Positions 34,582-44,486 of a stretch of DNA of 64,000 bases are shown here, in pieces. Source of the DNA: JANQPA01 sp964548175. GTDB taxonomy: Bacteria > Bacteroidota > Bacteroidia > Chitinophagales > Saprospiraceae. The translations under genes were made by a program, and so were the position numbers. The DNA is taken from contig CAZJQS010000016.1 in the NCBI GenBank assembly GCA_964548175.1, positions 26,125-90,124 of the forward strand, in the 5' to 3' direction. The notes beneath the pieces were generated by a model. That model worked only from the letters and a program-made list of their open reading frames with translations. It ran no database searches and had not been told where the DNA came from. Within the stretch, counting starts at the first letter, position 1. Every line of letters begins with the position of its first letter.

Positions 34582-35490
34582 TCAGCAAAATTCATTGGTA
34601 AACCAATCTGCGCCGTTTTCAATGCCCTGTTCCAGGCCATTCTTGGTTAGCCAGTTGACGAAATCCTGAACGCGATCGGGATCCATATGCCCCCAACTCT
34701 CTTCATCTCCATAATATCTGGCGGTATATTGCTGACTCTTCAGCAGGTCGATTGATCGACGATCATTTTCAGGTACGAAGGGCGTCAGTATGTCCACGCT
34801 TTCCTGAGGATGTTCTTGTGCGTATAAAAAACCTTTTTTGGTTGCTTCTAAAAAAGCATCGATCACCAGACGATTCTTTTTAATGCGCTCCTCAGTCGTC
34901 ATGATCACAGGAGAATACCCATAAGGAATACCCGATTTTCCCATTTTGAACACCCTAAGTTCTACCCCCTGAACTTCGGCAGCGATGCCTTCCCAATTGA
35001 GAAATATCCAGGTAGCATCCGCTTCTTCATTGAGCAAGGTATCCCAAATGCCCAATTTTTCGGGATAAATGACCTCAATTTCTCCCTTGCCCCCGTCGTT
35101 TTTTATCATTTGCCGGACGATGGTGTCTTCGTATCGGGCGTGATAGGAAGCATAGATCTTTCCATCCAGATCCCGTGGTCGCCGGATATCGCTTCCTTTT
35201 AGGACCACAATGGCGCTGACATCTTTTTGAAGCAAGGCAGCTACTGCCCTGGCCTCAACCTTATTAGCTTTGACATTATAGCTGATGATGCTTTCTGAGG
35301 GCACAATAGCCAGGTCGGCTTCTCCTAATTCTACTTTTTTTGCCGGCGTTGTAGCGTAATTATCCTCTTCCGGACTGATGATCTCCACATCCAGGAAGTT
35401 TTCTTTGTAAAAACCCTTTTCGCGAGCCACAAAAAACCCAGTATGATTGGTGTTAGGTGTCCAGTCAAGTGCAAGTTTGATCGTTGGCAT
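34582..35490 (-). CDS. NMT1/THI5-like protein without signal peptide
   Basis: 302 residues beginning MPTIKLALDWTPNTNHTGFF, which is the start of the mature ThiY/THI5 fold; there is no leader peptide, so the protein should be cytosolic. AREKGFYKE, DLAIVPSES, LDGKIYASY and KKGFLYAQEHP are family marks. The yeast THI5 cysteine cluster (CCCFC) is absent. In bacteria ThiY-like proteins bind a pyrimidine thiamine precursor outside the cytosol together with ThiXZ, but no permease or ATPase gene is adjacent. So either a cytosolic pyrimidine-binding or -forming protein or an orphan binding protein that lost its partners. Confidence 0.8.
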   Translation of the reverse strand: MPTIKLALDWTPNTNHTGFFVAREKGFYKENFLDVEIISPEEDNYATTPAKKVELGEADLAIVPSESIISYNVKANKVEARAVAALLQKDVSAIVVLKGSDIRRPRDLDGKIYASYHARYEDTIVRQMIKNDGGKGEIEVIYPEKLGIWDTLLNEEADATWIFLNWEGIAAEVQGVELRVFKMGKSGIPYGYSPVIMTTEERIKKNRLVIDAFLEATKKGFLYAQEHPQESVDILTPFVPENDRRSIDLLKSQQYTARYYGDEESWGHMDPDRVQDFVNWLTKNGLEQGIENGADWFTNEFC

Positions 35491-35759
35491 GTATTTCGTT
35501 TTTTTGAGGAAGGTACAAAATTAAATATACTTCTGTCTGAAAATAAAACACATCAGTGTTCACTTTCATGCACCCACCACGCACTCAACCACCCAAAATA
35601 AGGTGATAATCAGCAACTAAACGGGGATGGCAAGATTTTTTGGACTGGCGCCGTGCATGAGTTTAATCCGCCGGAGAGATTTTCGCAGAACGGATACTAC
35701 AGGAAGCAGCTCCGTCTGACCTTTAGGGCTGGGCTGTAGCTCCGCCTTATCTGGTATCG

Positions 35760-36509
35760 TTATATTTTTCGGTACCAATCTCGTAGGCGGACCTCAACTT
35801 CGTCCGTCCCTTCGGTCACCAGTTGTTTGAATTTTTCAACATCGCTAAACCCATTGCTTCCCCTGAAGTGGTAGGGGTACATCACCTCAGGCTTAAAATC
35901 CAGAACGGCGGAAGCCGCCTGTTCTATATCCATGGTATAAGGCAGGTTCATACAGACAAAAGCGACATCGATATTGCTCAATTGTCTCATTTCAGGGATA
36001 TCCTCCGTATCTCCGGATACATAAAGACGCTTTCCGCCGAGCGTGATCACATAACCGTTGCCCCAGCCTTTGGGATGCCTGGAATCCTCGGTTTCAGGAA
36101 GATTGTACATAGGAACAGCCGCTACGACGACGGATTCCCATTTTTTCTCCTCCCCATTTTTCAAAGGCCAAATCTCTTTGGAGGTAATATTTCCAATATC
36201 TTCGATCACAGACTCCGGTGCTATCAAAATCGTGTTACTCAGATTGAGTTGTTCCAAAGTAGACTGATTGAGGTGATCACCGTGTTTGTGGGTGATCAAC
36301 ACCAGGTCGGCATCCGGAAGATCAGCAAAACGCTCGGCGCCGCCGTAAGGATCGACGTAAATGGTTTTGCCGTTCCATTGAAAGACGACCGTTCCATGGA
36401 AAATGGGCGTTACGGTGATGTCTCCTTTTTCGGCAGGTATTTTGTCGGTCTGAGCATCAAGCGTCAGCCCTAAAAGGATAGATACGGCAATTAATGTGTG
36501 CTTCATCAT
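35760..36509 (-). CDS. Exported metallo-beta-lactamase-fold hydrolase (UlaG-like)
   Basis: 249 residues with a signal peptide (MMKHTLIAVSILLGLTLDAQ). The metal motif H-K-H-G-D-H lies near residue 76-81 in LVLITHKHGDHLN; VDPYGGAERF, YVSGDTEDIPEM and PYHFRGSNG supply the rest. This is the small L-ascorbate-lactonase-like branch of the fold. The substrate is unknown; export and the single-domain form suggest a periplasmic lactonase or phosphodiesterase. The gap 35491-35759 on its left holds no gene. Confidence 0.88.
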   Translation of the reverse strand: MMKHTLIAVSILLGLTLDAQTDKIPAEKGDITVTPIFHGTVVFQWNGKTIYVDPYGGAERFADLPDADLVLITHKHGDHLNQSTLEQLNLSNTILIAPESVIEDIGNITSKEIWPLKNGEEKKWESVVVAAVPMYNLPETEDSRHPKGWGNGYVITLGGKRLYVSGDTEDIPEMRQLSNIDVAFVCMNLPYTMDIEQAASAVLDFKPEVMYPYHFRGSNGFSDVEKFKQLVTEGTDEVEVRLRDWYRKI

Positions 36510-36642
36510 TTAAATTTTTACCATCAGGAATTTTCCAACTACTAAACAGAAGGAAAGTGAGATGGTTTAATCGTGAAAACTCTTGATTACAGCCCTATTT
36601 TTTTAGAGATCATACAACATATTAAAATCAAAAGAATTTGAT

Positions 36643-36687
36643 CTGGGGCTGTGTAAAAAGTCCTTCGCCCTTTTTCCACAACCCCAG
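36643..36687. terminator. Hairpin behind the TonB receptor gene, related to the MITE ends
   Basis: CTGGGGCTGTGTAAAAAG (36643-36660) pairs with CTTTTTCCACAACCCCAG (36670-36687) apart from two wobble pairs. The arm matches the terminal repeat GGGGTTGTGTAAAAAGTC of the elements at 48766 and 63903. It sits 12 bases after the stop codon of the receptor gene and may end its transcript. Confidence 0.6.
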
Positions 36688-36698
36688 CATATCTAAAT

Positions 36699-39110
36699 TC
36701 AAAACTGCGCCCGCATAGCAATGATCAAATTCCTGCCCGGCGCCACAATGCCCGAACTGTAAGGCCGATACCGCAAATCCGTCAGGTTTTCCAATCCGGC
36801 GGTAATCGACAAAGACGAATTCAATTGATACAAAGCCTTGAAATTTAACGTTATCCAACCGGGTGAATAGGGATTGCCTTCATCGTCAACGGCATAGATA
36901 AAGTCTTTGCTACGCTCTTCCGGGGGAAGATCCTCAAAAGCGATCTCACCGCTATACATGGCATAGCACTGAAGGTCCAGCTTTTTGATGGAGTAACTCA
37001 AGCGCGTTACGCCAAACCAGGGAGCTGCATGGCGAGAGGGACTAGTTGTGCCGTCATCCAACTCTTCCTCCCCCTTTTGCCAGTTGAACCTGGACAACAA
37101 GCTCCATCCGGCAGGCAGCTTCACTTCAATGCCTGCCTGAAGGCCGTATACCCGAGCGACCGCCGCATTCTGGATGGCCTGGACCTGGCTGAGTTCGCCA
37201 TCGTAGAGAATACTGTCCTGTCCGTTCAACTGGAAATTCCTCCTGACCATAGCATTATCCAGAATGGTGTAAAAGCCCGTCAGATCAACTTTAACCGTAT
37301 TGTCGAATATCTTGTTAATGCCAATTTCTGCATTGTAAGCATATTCCGCTTCCAGATCAGGATTGGGCACGACTACAGAGCCGGGCTCTGAATCGAACAC
37401 CTTTCCGATATCGTCCACATTAGGCGAGCGAAAACCCGAGGACAAGTTGGCGCTAATCGCCAGATCGTCATTCCGGGAATAGACAAAGCCCAGGCTTCCC
37501 GTCAACGCGCCGTTATTTATGCTGGCCTGGCTGTCGGGGAAGGGATAAAAGTCGAGGTTGTTACTAAAATCGGCATCCAGCAAAAACTGATTATAGCGAA
37601 GGCCCGATTGCAGCTTCCAGTGGTCAGAAAATTCGTGGTTCAACACTAAATAGGCCGCATAAGAAGACCAATCGGACTGAGGATAACGGGACGGTCCTTT
37701 CCGGACCTGTCCGCTGTCGATGTCCTCATCCCTGCCGGTAGAATTCACTTGGTTGACCACACCTTCCAGTCCGTAGTAAAGCTTGGTTCGTGGAGCCAGT
37801 GTTTTGGTAAAATCCACATTAGCGGACAGCGCATCGACCTGTTCGATCCGGGTACTCCTTTCGGTGCTCTGAAAGTCCCGATCGATCCGGCTTTCCTCAA
37901 AAAACTGATGCGCCAAACGGATGCTCATTTGGTCATACCAGCTATTTCCGGCGCTGTGGGTGACGCTCAGGTTGTTCATCATCCACCCCTGGGGGCCATA
38001 GTTCCATTCGGCGCTGCGGGGTTGCCCTCTGCGCGTCCGGACCAGACGATCATAGCGAGGATAATCACTGGTGGTGGAATAGTGAAAAGCATACTGGAGG
38101 TCCCAGTGTTTATCGGGTTGAAAACGGAATTTCTGCATCAGGTTCAGCTGCCGGTATCCATTGGGAACCTGCAGTTGGGGGTCTTCATTTTCAATGATCA
38201 CATCTTCGCCGTTTCTTCTTTCTACGTAGAACGGACGCAGGTATTCATCAGGCCCGTGGCTCCCCATGCGCAAGTTGCCGTAATCATTGCCGGAAATGGA
38301 AGTGACCATTGCCCACTTTTTCCAGCCGAGCTGAACGTCGGCATGGCCGGTTTTCTCATTATTTGCAGTCGAGTAGCGGGCAACGGCGCTTCCGTTGACG
38401 GTGGTTTTGCCGGTAAGAGAGAGCTTCGGCGTCAGGGTCTGAAAAGCCATAACCGCCCCGATCGCATCGCTGCCGTAGATGACGGAGCCGGGGCCAAAGA
38501 GCACTTCCGTCCTTTCCATAGCAAAGGGATCCAGAGAAATGACGTTCTGAAGGTTCCCAGAACGGAAGATGGCCGTGTTCATCCGAATACCGTCCACAGA
38601 ATAGAGCAACCGGTTTGTGGAATAACCACGGATCATGGGACTGCCTCCGCCTTGTTGGCTTTTCTGGATAAAAACTTCCCCGGAGACGCCCAGCAGATCG
38701 GCAGCCGTTTGAGGATTTTGCAAAGCTACCTCACGAGCAGAGATGGTGGAGACCTTCGCCGGCACTTCCCGCTGCTTCTGATTCCAGCGCGTAGCGGAAA
38801 CCACTACCTCATCAAGAGAGAACTGAGTTGGTTTTAAAAATATTTCAAATTGCTGCGCTTGTAGTTCTTCATAACTTTTTTGCACGCTCTGGTATCCGAT
38901 ATGGCGAATGTCGATTTTTTCCTCCCCCTTGAATTCGGAAATATCAGCCTGCCCAAGGCTGTCGGTCATGACCATCAGCTGACGTTCTGCACTCATCAAA
39001 GTGACAAAGTCCAATGGGATATTGGTTTTATAAGTTTTGACGGTTACTGTCTGAGCATAGCTTGAAAGACCTATACTCAGCAGCAACCACAACAAGATCA
39101 GTTTTTTCAT
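36699..39110 (-). CDS. TonB-dependent outer-membrane receptor, heme/hemoglobin type
   Basis: 803 residues. A signal peptide, a short carboxypeptidase-regulatory-like domain (25-95), then a plug with a TonB-box-like DEVVVSATRW and GGGSPMIRGYSTNRLLYSVDGIRMN, and a 22-strand barrel ending in the aromatic-terminated AMRAQF. The segment LQNVISLDPFAMERTEVLFGPGSVIYGSDAIGA is that of the HmuR/TIGR01785 heme and hemoglobin receptor branch. It imports an iron or heme source with energy from TonB-ExbBD, whose genes are not here. The small gene just upstream (39237) probably shares its transcript. No Fur box was recognised by eye. Confidence 0.88.
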   Translation of the reverse strand: MKKLILLWLLLSIGLSSYAQTVTVKTYKTNIPLDFVTLMSAERQLMVMTDSLGQADISEFKGEEKIDIRHIGYQSVQKSYEELQAQQFEIFLKPTQFSLDEVVVSATRWNQKQREVPAKVSTISAREVALQNPQTAADLLGVSGEVFIQKSQQGGGSPMIRGYSTNRLLYSVDGIRMNTAIFRSGNLQNVISLDPFAMERTEVLFGPGSVIYGSDAIGAVMAFQTLTPKLSLTGKTTVNGSAVARYSTANNEKTGHADVQLGWKKWAMVTSISGNDYGNLRMGSHGPDEYLRPFYVERRNGEDVIIENEDPQLQVPNGYRQLNLMQKFRFQPDKHWDLQYAFHYSTTSDYPRYDRLVRTRRGQPRSAEWNYGPQGWMMNNLSVTHSAGNSWYDQMSIRLAHQFFEESRIDRDFQSTERSTRIEQVDALSANVDFTKTLAPRTKLYYGLEGVVNQVNSTGRDEDIDSGQVRKGPSRYPQSDWSSYAAYLVLNHEFSDHWKLQSGLRYNQFLLDADFSNNLDFYPFPDSQASINNGALTGSLGFVYSRNDDLAISANLSSGFRSPNVDDIGKVFDSEPGSVVVPNPDLEAEYAYNAEIGINKIFDNTVKVDLTGFYTILDNAMVRRNFQLNGQDSILYDGELSQVQAIQNAAVARVYGLQAGIEVKLPAGWSLLSRFNWQKGEEELDDGTTSPSRHAAPWFGVTRLSYSIKKLDLQCYAMYSGEIAFEDLPPEERSKDFIYAVDDEGNPYSPGWITLNFKALYQLNSSLSITAGLENLTDLRYRPYSSGIVAPGRNLIIAMRAQF

Positions 39111-39236
39111 TGCGGTGTTGATTTGGTCTGAAATGGAAAAATGTCTGGAAAGTAATTGGATGGTAATTAGCTTTAGTAGCAGTCAGATCTGCGTCTTTCT
39201 GCATCAAAAAAAGACAAGGAACCATCCAAAAACATT

Positions 39237-39797
39237 TTAAAGGACCAAATCCGGCGGAGGGCAGGGAGGCGACCGCTCAGGGTCGGAAGGGAAAATCAAA
39301 TACAGGCTGTTCAGATGATTAGATTGAGAAAAAACCAGAAGCTCTTTTTTCCCATCCATAGGCGCTGCGAACAAAGATTTTGCAAAAGTTTGCAGGCGTT
39401 GTTGCTGCTCTTTTTCCCGGGGCTGGTCATCAGGTGAGCCGGCCAACAGCTTTCGCAATTCCTTTTTTAGCCGGGTTTCTTCCTGGTCCCAGAGGCAAGT
39501 CAGGATGGTAGTATCGCCCTTGGTTTGTCGTTCCACCACATCGTACATTTGTCCGAGATATTCGAACTCCCATTCATGTTCCCAATGGATCTCATTCCAT
39601 TCCCTGGGTCCAAAGGCCAGGGTTACCAGGCTTTTGCTTTCCGGTTTTTCCCTGATTTGCTGAGCTGCTATTTTCTTGGCTGCAGCGATTTCCTGCTCCA
39701 GCCAAATGTAGGTTCCCACAAAAGGAAGGATCAAGCAACAAATCAGGAATATGCCGAATAGTATTCGCAAAGCCTCTGTTTTATACAAATCTAACAA
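39237..39797 (-). CDS. Single-pass membrane protein upstream of the TonB receptor
   Basis: 186 residues. One transmembrane helix (about 11-32), a coiled helix (EIAAAKKIAAQQIREK), then a mixed domain with FGPREWNEIHWEHEWEFEYLGQMYDV and a Pro-rich end (PPCPPPDLVL). It resembles small proteins found beside TonB receptors in Bacteroidota, but I do not know a function. It is 126 bp upstream of the receptor start in the same direction. Confidence 0.65.
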   Translation of the reverse strand: MLDLYKTEALRILFGIFLICCLILPFVGTYIWLEQEIAAAKKIAAQQIREKPESKSLVTLAFGPREWNEIHWEHEWEFEYLGQMYDVVERQTKGDTTILTCLWDQEETRLKKELRKLLAGSPDDQPREKEQQQRLQTFAKSLFAAPMDGKKELLVFSQSNHLNSLYLIFPSDPERSPPCPPPDLVL

Positions 39798-40002
39798 AAG
39801 TCCCTTTCAGGCGGTAGTGCAGGAGCTACAGATAGACCAATTGAAAAAATTTCCCGGCAAGGAGGAGTGGCTCCGGCCAAAAAGGGTTGGGTAGGGCATC
39901 AAGTCGGCTTTACTTAAATAGCGGAAAATTTGCTTACCAAAAGAATTCTGGATAATTTTATAAGGCATAACTATCTATCATCATTAACAACACCTTATTA
40001 TT

Positions 40003-40464
40003 ATGGCTATTTACAATTTACGCATAAACGGAGAAAGCCATCAGGTCGACGTAGATCCTGATACTCCGATATTATGGGTCCTAAGGGACCATGTTAAACT
40101 TTTAGGGACGAAATACGGATGCGGGATCGGCCAATGCGGCACTTGCACCATTCATCTGGACGGTTTGGCGGTGCGGTCCTGCAACCTTCCGGTTTCCCGC
40201 GTAGGCGATCAACCCATTACCACGATTGAAGGCCTTTCAAAAAAAGGAGATCATCCGCTTCAGGAAGCCTGGATCGAGCATGATGTACCACAATGCGGCT
40301 ATTGCCAGGCGGGACAGATCATGAACGCGGCTTCACTGCTTAAAAACAATCCCAACCCAGGCGATTCCGAGATCGACGCCGCCATGACCGGTAACCTCTG
40401 CCGCTGCGGCACTTACATACGCATCAAAGCCGCCATTAAAACAGCAGCCGGCAAGATGAGTTAA
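40003..40464 (+). CDS. iorA: Isoquinoline 1-oxidoreductase-type small subunit, [2Fe-2S] protein
   Basis: 153 residues, the usual length. Cys40, 45, 48 and 60 form the plant-type cluster (KYGCGIGQCGTC) and Cys98, 101, 133 and 135 the second one (QCGYCQAG...LCRCGTYIRI). This subunit passes electrons from the molybdenum centre of the partner to an acceptor. It has no leader but is probably carried out together with the Tat-signal large subunit, starting 44 bases downstream. No cytochrome gene is nearby. Confidence 0.92.
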   Translation: MAIYNLRINGESHQVDVDPDTPILWVLRDHVKLLGTKYGCGIGQCGTCTIHLDGLAVRSCNLPVSRVGDQPITTIEGLSKKGDHPLQEAWIEHDVPQCGYCQAGQIMNAASLLKNNPNPGDSEIDAAMTGNLCRCGTYIRIKAAIKTAAGKMS

Positions 40465-40507
40465 GCTGCCCGATCCTTGTTTTTCTTCTAATTATAAAAA
40501 AAATATC

Positions 40508-42703
40508 ATGACTATCATAAAAACAACCTATAATCGAAGATCTTTCTTAAAAGCTTCTGCGCTGGCGGGAGGAGGAATGGTCCTTGGCTTTAGCTGGCTG
40601 GCCTCCTGCACTCCGACTGCAGAAGAAATTAAAGAAATGCCCGAAGAATGGTTCAATATTAATGCCTACCTGAAGATCGGCGATAACGGCATCGTCACCA
40701 TCATGTCCCCTAACCCGGAGATCGGCCAGAACGTAAAAACCTCCATGCCTATGATCGTGGCGGAAGAATTGGACGTCAACTGGGATAACGTTATCGTTGA
40801 ACAGGCGCCTCTGGACACCGAAAACTTCACCCGCCAGGTGGCCGGCGGCAGCCAGTCTATTCGGACCAGTTGGAACAACTTGCGTATGGCCGGCGCTACT
40901 GCCAGACGTATGCTGATGGAAGCAGCGGCTAAGGAGTGGGGAGTTCCCGTGGAGGAGATCACTACCAGCGAAGGCATAGTCATGCACAAAAACAGCGGCA
41001 AAGAAATCGGATACGGCGCCATTGCCTCCGCCGCCGCCGGCATCCCGGTGCCCGAAGAAATAGAGCTTAAGGACCCTGCTGATTTTAAGATCATCGGTAC
41101 TACCCGCCTCAATGTAGATGGTCCTGAGATCGTAACAGGCAAGCCTTTATTTGGACTGGATACTTACAAAGACGGCATGCTGGTGGCCATGATCGAACAC
41201 CCGCCTGCCTTCGGTATGAAACTGAAATCAGTGGATGCCTCTGCCGTTAAAGCCATGCCTGGCATCAAAGATGTTATTACCATCGATATCGCACCGGAAG
41301 ACATGGAAAGACAGTGGTCGGATGAAAATAACGTTTTTACCGAGCTGGTGGCTATCGTAGGGGAAACTACCTGGCAGGTGATGAAGGCTAAAAAAGCCCT
41401 GAAGATCGAATGGGAAGAAGCCTCCAAACTGGAAAGCAGCGAAGATCACGAAGCTGTCCTGACCAAATTGATCAACACCCCCACCGAACCAGCCCGGAAA
41501 GATGGAAATCCGGACGCCGCCTTCGCCAATGCCGCTCAGGTGATCGAACGCACTTATACCGCCCCGTTCATGGCGCACAATACCATGGAGCCTATGAACT
41601 TCTTTGCAGACGTAAAAGAAGATCGGGCCGATCTGCTGGGGCCCATACAGACACCCGAGTACATGAGAAAATCAGTAGCCGCATTGATCGGCCTGCCTGA
41701 AGAAAAAGTCTCCTTAATGATGACCAGACAAGGCGGCGGCTTCGGACGACGCCTGTACGGCAACTTCGGCCTGGAGGCCGCTCTGATCTCCAAACAAATG
41801 AAAGCCCCCATCAAGCTGGTCTATACCCGGGAAGACGATATGACTCAGGGCACCTACCGTCCGGACTACAAAGTCCTCTATCGCGCAGCACTGGATGATA
41901 ACGGAAACCTGATCGGCTTCCATGTCAGAGGCGCAGGCACCAACGGAGGCCCCGTATTTGCCAACCGCTTCCCCGCCGGTACGCTAGACAATTACCTGGC
42001 CGAAAACCACACCAAAGAATCTAATATTTCCACCGGCGCCTGGCGGGCGCCGCGCTCTCACTTTATTGCAGGAGCAGAACAAGCTTTCCTGGACGAAGTG
42101 GCTGAAGCTGCAGGAAAAGACCCTATCGATTTCCGCCTCGAATTGTTCGACCGCGCCATCAAAGATCCGGTGGGCGAACGCAACGATTACGACGCCGAAC
42201 GCTATGCCGGCGTCTTGAAACTGGTTAAAGAGAAATCAGGCTGGGGCCAGGAGGAAGAAGGGGTGTATCGCGGTGTATCCGCCTATTATTGCCATAATTC
42301 TTATGTAGCTCAGGTGCTGGACATCATCATGGAAGATAATAAACCGATAGTGAAAAAAGTTTGGTGCGCCGTAGATTGCGGCATCGTCGTCAACCCCGGC
42401 GCCGCCCGCAACCAGATCGAAGGCGGTATCGTAGACGGCATCGGTCATTCCATGTACAGCGCATTGACCTTCGAGAAAGGCCGCCCTCAACAGAATAACT
42501 TCGACAAATACCGGCTCATCCGCCATGGCGAGGCGCCGAAAGAAATTGAAGTATTCTTTGTAGATAACGGCATCGATCCAACCGGATTGGGAGAGCCTTC
42601 GCTGCCGCCTATTGTGGCCGCACTGACCAACGCCATTGCAAAAGCAACCGGCGAAAGATTGTATACACAGCCTTTTGTGACCAATCAGAAAGTCTTAGGA
42701 TAA
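40508..42703 (+). CDS. iorB: Isoquinoline 1-oxidoreductase-type large subunit, molybdopterin-binding
   Basis: 731 residues. A Tat signal (NRRSFLK) is followed by a hydrophobic stretch ending in LASC (Cys34), so it is probably a Tat-exported lipoprotein. The xanthine-dehydrogenase family body shows FGLDTYKDGMLVAMIEHPP, NTMEPMNFFAD, QGGGFGRR and GAWRAPRSHF, and EPSLPPIVAAL with the likely catalytic Glu near the C-terminus. With IorA it hydroxylates an N-heterocycle or oxidises an aldehyde; the substrate is not readable. Ends at a strong terminator. Maturation genes (XdhC type) are not in the window. Confidence 0.92.
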   Translation: MTIIKTTYNRRSFLKASALAGGGMVLGFSWLASCTPTAEEIKEMPEEWFNINAYLKIGDNGIVTIMSPNPEIGQNVKTSMPMIVAEELDVNWDNVIVEQAPLDTENFTRQVAGGSQSIRTSWNNLRMAGATARRMLMEAAAKEWGVPVEEITTSEGIVMHKNSGKEIGYGAIASAAAGIPVPEEIELKDPADFKIIGTTRLNVDGPEIVTGKPLFGLDTYKDGMLVAMIEHPPAFGMKLKSVDASAVKAMPGIKDVITIDIAPEDMERQWSDENNVFTELVAIVGETTWQVMKAKKALKIEWEEASKLESSEDHEAVLTKLINTPTEPARKDGNPDAAFANAAQVIERTYTAPFMAHNTMEPMNFFADVKEDRADLLGPIQTPEYMRKSVAALIGLPEEKVSLMMTRQGGGFGRRLYGNFGLEAALISKQMKAPIKLVYTREDDMTQGTYRPDYKVLYRAALDDNGNLIGFHVRGAGTNGGPVFANRFPAGTLDNYLAENHTKESNISTGAWRAPRSHFIAGAEQAFLDEVAEAAGKDPIDFRLELFDRAIKDPVGERNDYDAERYAGVLKLVKEKSGWGQEEEGVYRGVSAYYCHNSYVAQVLDIIMEDNKPIVKKVWCAVDCGIVVNPGAARNQIEGGIVDGIGHSMYSALTFEKGRPQQNNFDKYRLIRHGEAPKEIEVFFVDNGIDPTGLGEPSLPPIVAALTNAIAKATGERLYTQPFVTNQKVLG

Positions 42704-42704
42704 T

Positions 42705-42738
42705 AAAAGATCCCGGGTCCTTGACCCGGGATTTTTTT
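42705..42738. terminator. Hairpin terminator after iorAB
   Basis: TCCCGGGTC (42711-42719), loop CTT, GACCCGGGA (42723-42731), then T7. Flanking A-rich bases extend the stem. The stop codon of the converging ettA gene touches its 3' edge. Confidence 0.88.
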
Positions 42739-44416
42739 ATCTGTTGATCACATTCTTAAATCTCGGCCTTCTTGGACTCACGTCTCCCATTTTCTCCTTC
42801 TTCATCTCTTCATATTGAGAATAATTACCCTCAAAAAAGACCACTTCCGCTTCATCTTCAAAGGAAATGATGTGGGTCGCCAAACGGTCGATAAACCAAC
42901 GGTCGTGAGAGATCACCAACACACAGCCTGCAAAGTTATCCAGGGCATCTTCCAGTGCTCGTAAGGTATTCACATCGATATCGTTAGTCGGCTCATCCAG
43001 CAAAAGAACATTGCCGCCTTCTCTCAAAGTCATCGCCAGCTGTAAACGGTTGCGCTCTCCTCCGGAAAGCATGCTTACCTTCTTCTGCTGATCCGCTCCA
43101 GCAAAATTGAATCTGCTCAGATAGGCACGTGCATTTATGGAGCTGTTCCCAACTTCAATAAAATCATTCCCATCAGAGACTACATCGTACACCGTTTTAT
43201 TACCGTTCTGCAATTGCTCATGATTCTGATCGACATAGGAGATCTTGGCGGTCTCGCCTATGGTAATGTTTCCTTTATCCGGCTGTTGCTCTCCCATGAT
43301 CATCCGAAAGAGGGTACTTTTACCCACACCGTTAGGGCCGATAATGCCTACTACGGCATTTTTGGAAATACTGAAACTCAAGTCTTCAAAAAGCACACGG
43401 TCGTCAAAGCTTTTTGTGACCCCATCCACCTCGATCACCTTATCCCCCAGTCTGGGTCCTGGTGGGATGTAAATTTCGAGCTTGGCTTCTTTTTCCTTGC
43501 CTTCTTCGCCGGCCAGTTTGTCATAAGCGTTCAAACGGGCTTTGCCTTTGGCCTGACGGGCTTTGGGCGCCATGCGGATCCATTCGAGCTCACGCTCCAG
43601 GGTTTTGCGGCGCTTGCTCTCGGTTTTTTCCTCCTGCTCCAGCCTTTTGGCTTTTTGCTCCAGCCAGGAAGAATAATTCCCCTGCCAGGGGATTCCCTCC
43701 CCACGATCCAATTCCAGTATCCAGCCGGCTACGTTATCCAGGAAATAACGGTCGTGCGTCACAGCAATGACTGTACCCGGAAAATTCTGCAGGTATTGCT
43801 CCAGCCAGTGGACCGATTCCGCATCCAGGTGGTTGGTAGGCTCATCCAGCAACAGAATGTCCGGATTGCTAAGCAGCAAACGCGCTAATGCCACCCGGCG
43901 GCGTTCTCCACCCGATAAAACCCTGACCGGGGCATCATCAGGCGGACAACGCAGCGCTTCCAGGGCTGTGTTGAGGCGGTTGTCAAGCTCCCAGGCATTG
44001 TGATGCTCCAGCTGCTCCATCATTTCGCCCTGCTTTTCAATAAGCGCATTCATCTCGTCGTCACTCATCGGTTCGGTGAACTTCAGATTAATCTCCTCGT
44101 AAGCTTTCATCAGATCGACGATCTCCTGAACGCCTTCTTCTACGATCTCACGCACCGTCTTGGATTCGTCCAGCTCAGGTTCCTGCTCCAGATAGCCGAT
44201 CTTGTAGTCCTTGTCAAAGGTGATGCGCCCCTCGTAGTTGGAGTCTCTTCCCGAGATAAGCTTCAGCAAGGTCGATTTACCCGATCCATTTAAGCCTAAT
44301 ACGCCGATCTTGGCCCCGTAAAAGAAGCTCAGCCATATGTTGTTGAGTACTTTTTTGCCGGGCGTAAAAGTTTTGGAAACGCCCTCCATGGCAAAGATGA
44401 CTTTGTTGTCTGACAT
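42737..44416 (-). CDS. ettA: Energy-dependent translational throttle protein EttA (ABC-F)
   Basis: 559 residues from the ATG at 44416 (an upstream ATG 12 codons earlier is less like the family start MSDNKVIFAMEGVSK). Two ABC ATPase modules: Walker A GLNGSGKST and GPNGVGKST, signatures LSGGERRRVALARLL and LSGGERNRLQLAMTL, Walker B LLLDEPTN twice. The arm and linker between the modules are those of EttA (LEWIRMAPKARQAKGKARLNAY). Binds the ribosomal E site and gates translation according to ADP/ATP. It lies 70 bp behind the M60 peptidase gene in the same direction. Confidence 0.95.
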   Translation of the reverse strand: MSDNKVIFAMEGVSKTFTPGKKVLNNIWLSFFYGAKIGVLGLNGSGKSTLLKLISGRDSNYEGRITFDKDYKIGYLEQEPELDESKTVREIVEEGVQEIVDLMKAYEEINLKFTEPMSDDEMNALIEKQGEMMEQLEHHNAWELDNRLNTALEALRCPPDDAPVRVLSGGERRRVALARLLLSNPDILLLDEPTNHLDAESVHWLEQYLQNFPGTVIAVTHDRYFLDNVAGWILELDRGEGIPWQGNYSSWLEQKAKRLEQEEKTESKRRKTLERELEWIRMAPKARQAKGKARLNAYDKLAGEEGKEKEAKLEIYIPPGPRLGDKVIEVDGVTKSFDDRVLFEDLSFSISKNAVVGIIGPNGVGKSTLFRMIMGEQQPDKGNITIGETAKISYVDQNHEQLQNGNKTVYDVVSDGNDFIEVGNSSINARAYLSRFNFAGADQQKKVSMLSGGERNRLQLAMTLREGGNVLLLDEPTNDIDVNTLRALEDALDNFAGCVLVISHDRWFIDRLATHIISFEDEAEVVFFEGNYSQYEEMKKEKMGDVSPRRPRFKNVINR

Positions 44417-44486
44417 AAAAACAAGTTTTTTTATAGAATCAGCAAAAAACAAATTTTTCGCAAGCTTTTCAAGTAAAGTATTCCTC

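Noticed and set aside
37749..38837. Open frame of 362 codons on the + strand
   Set aside because: Antisense to the TonB receptor barrel, without recognisable features.
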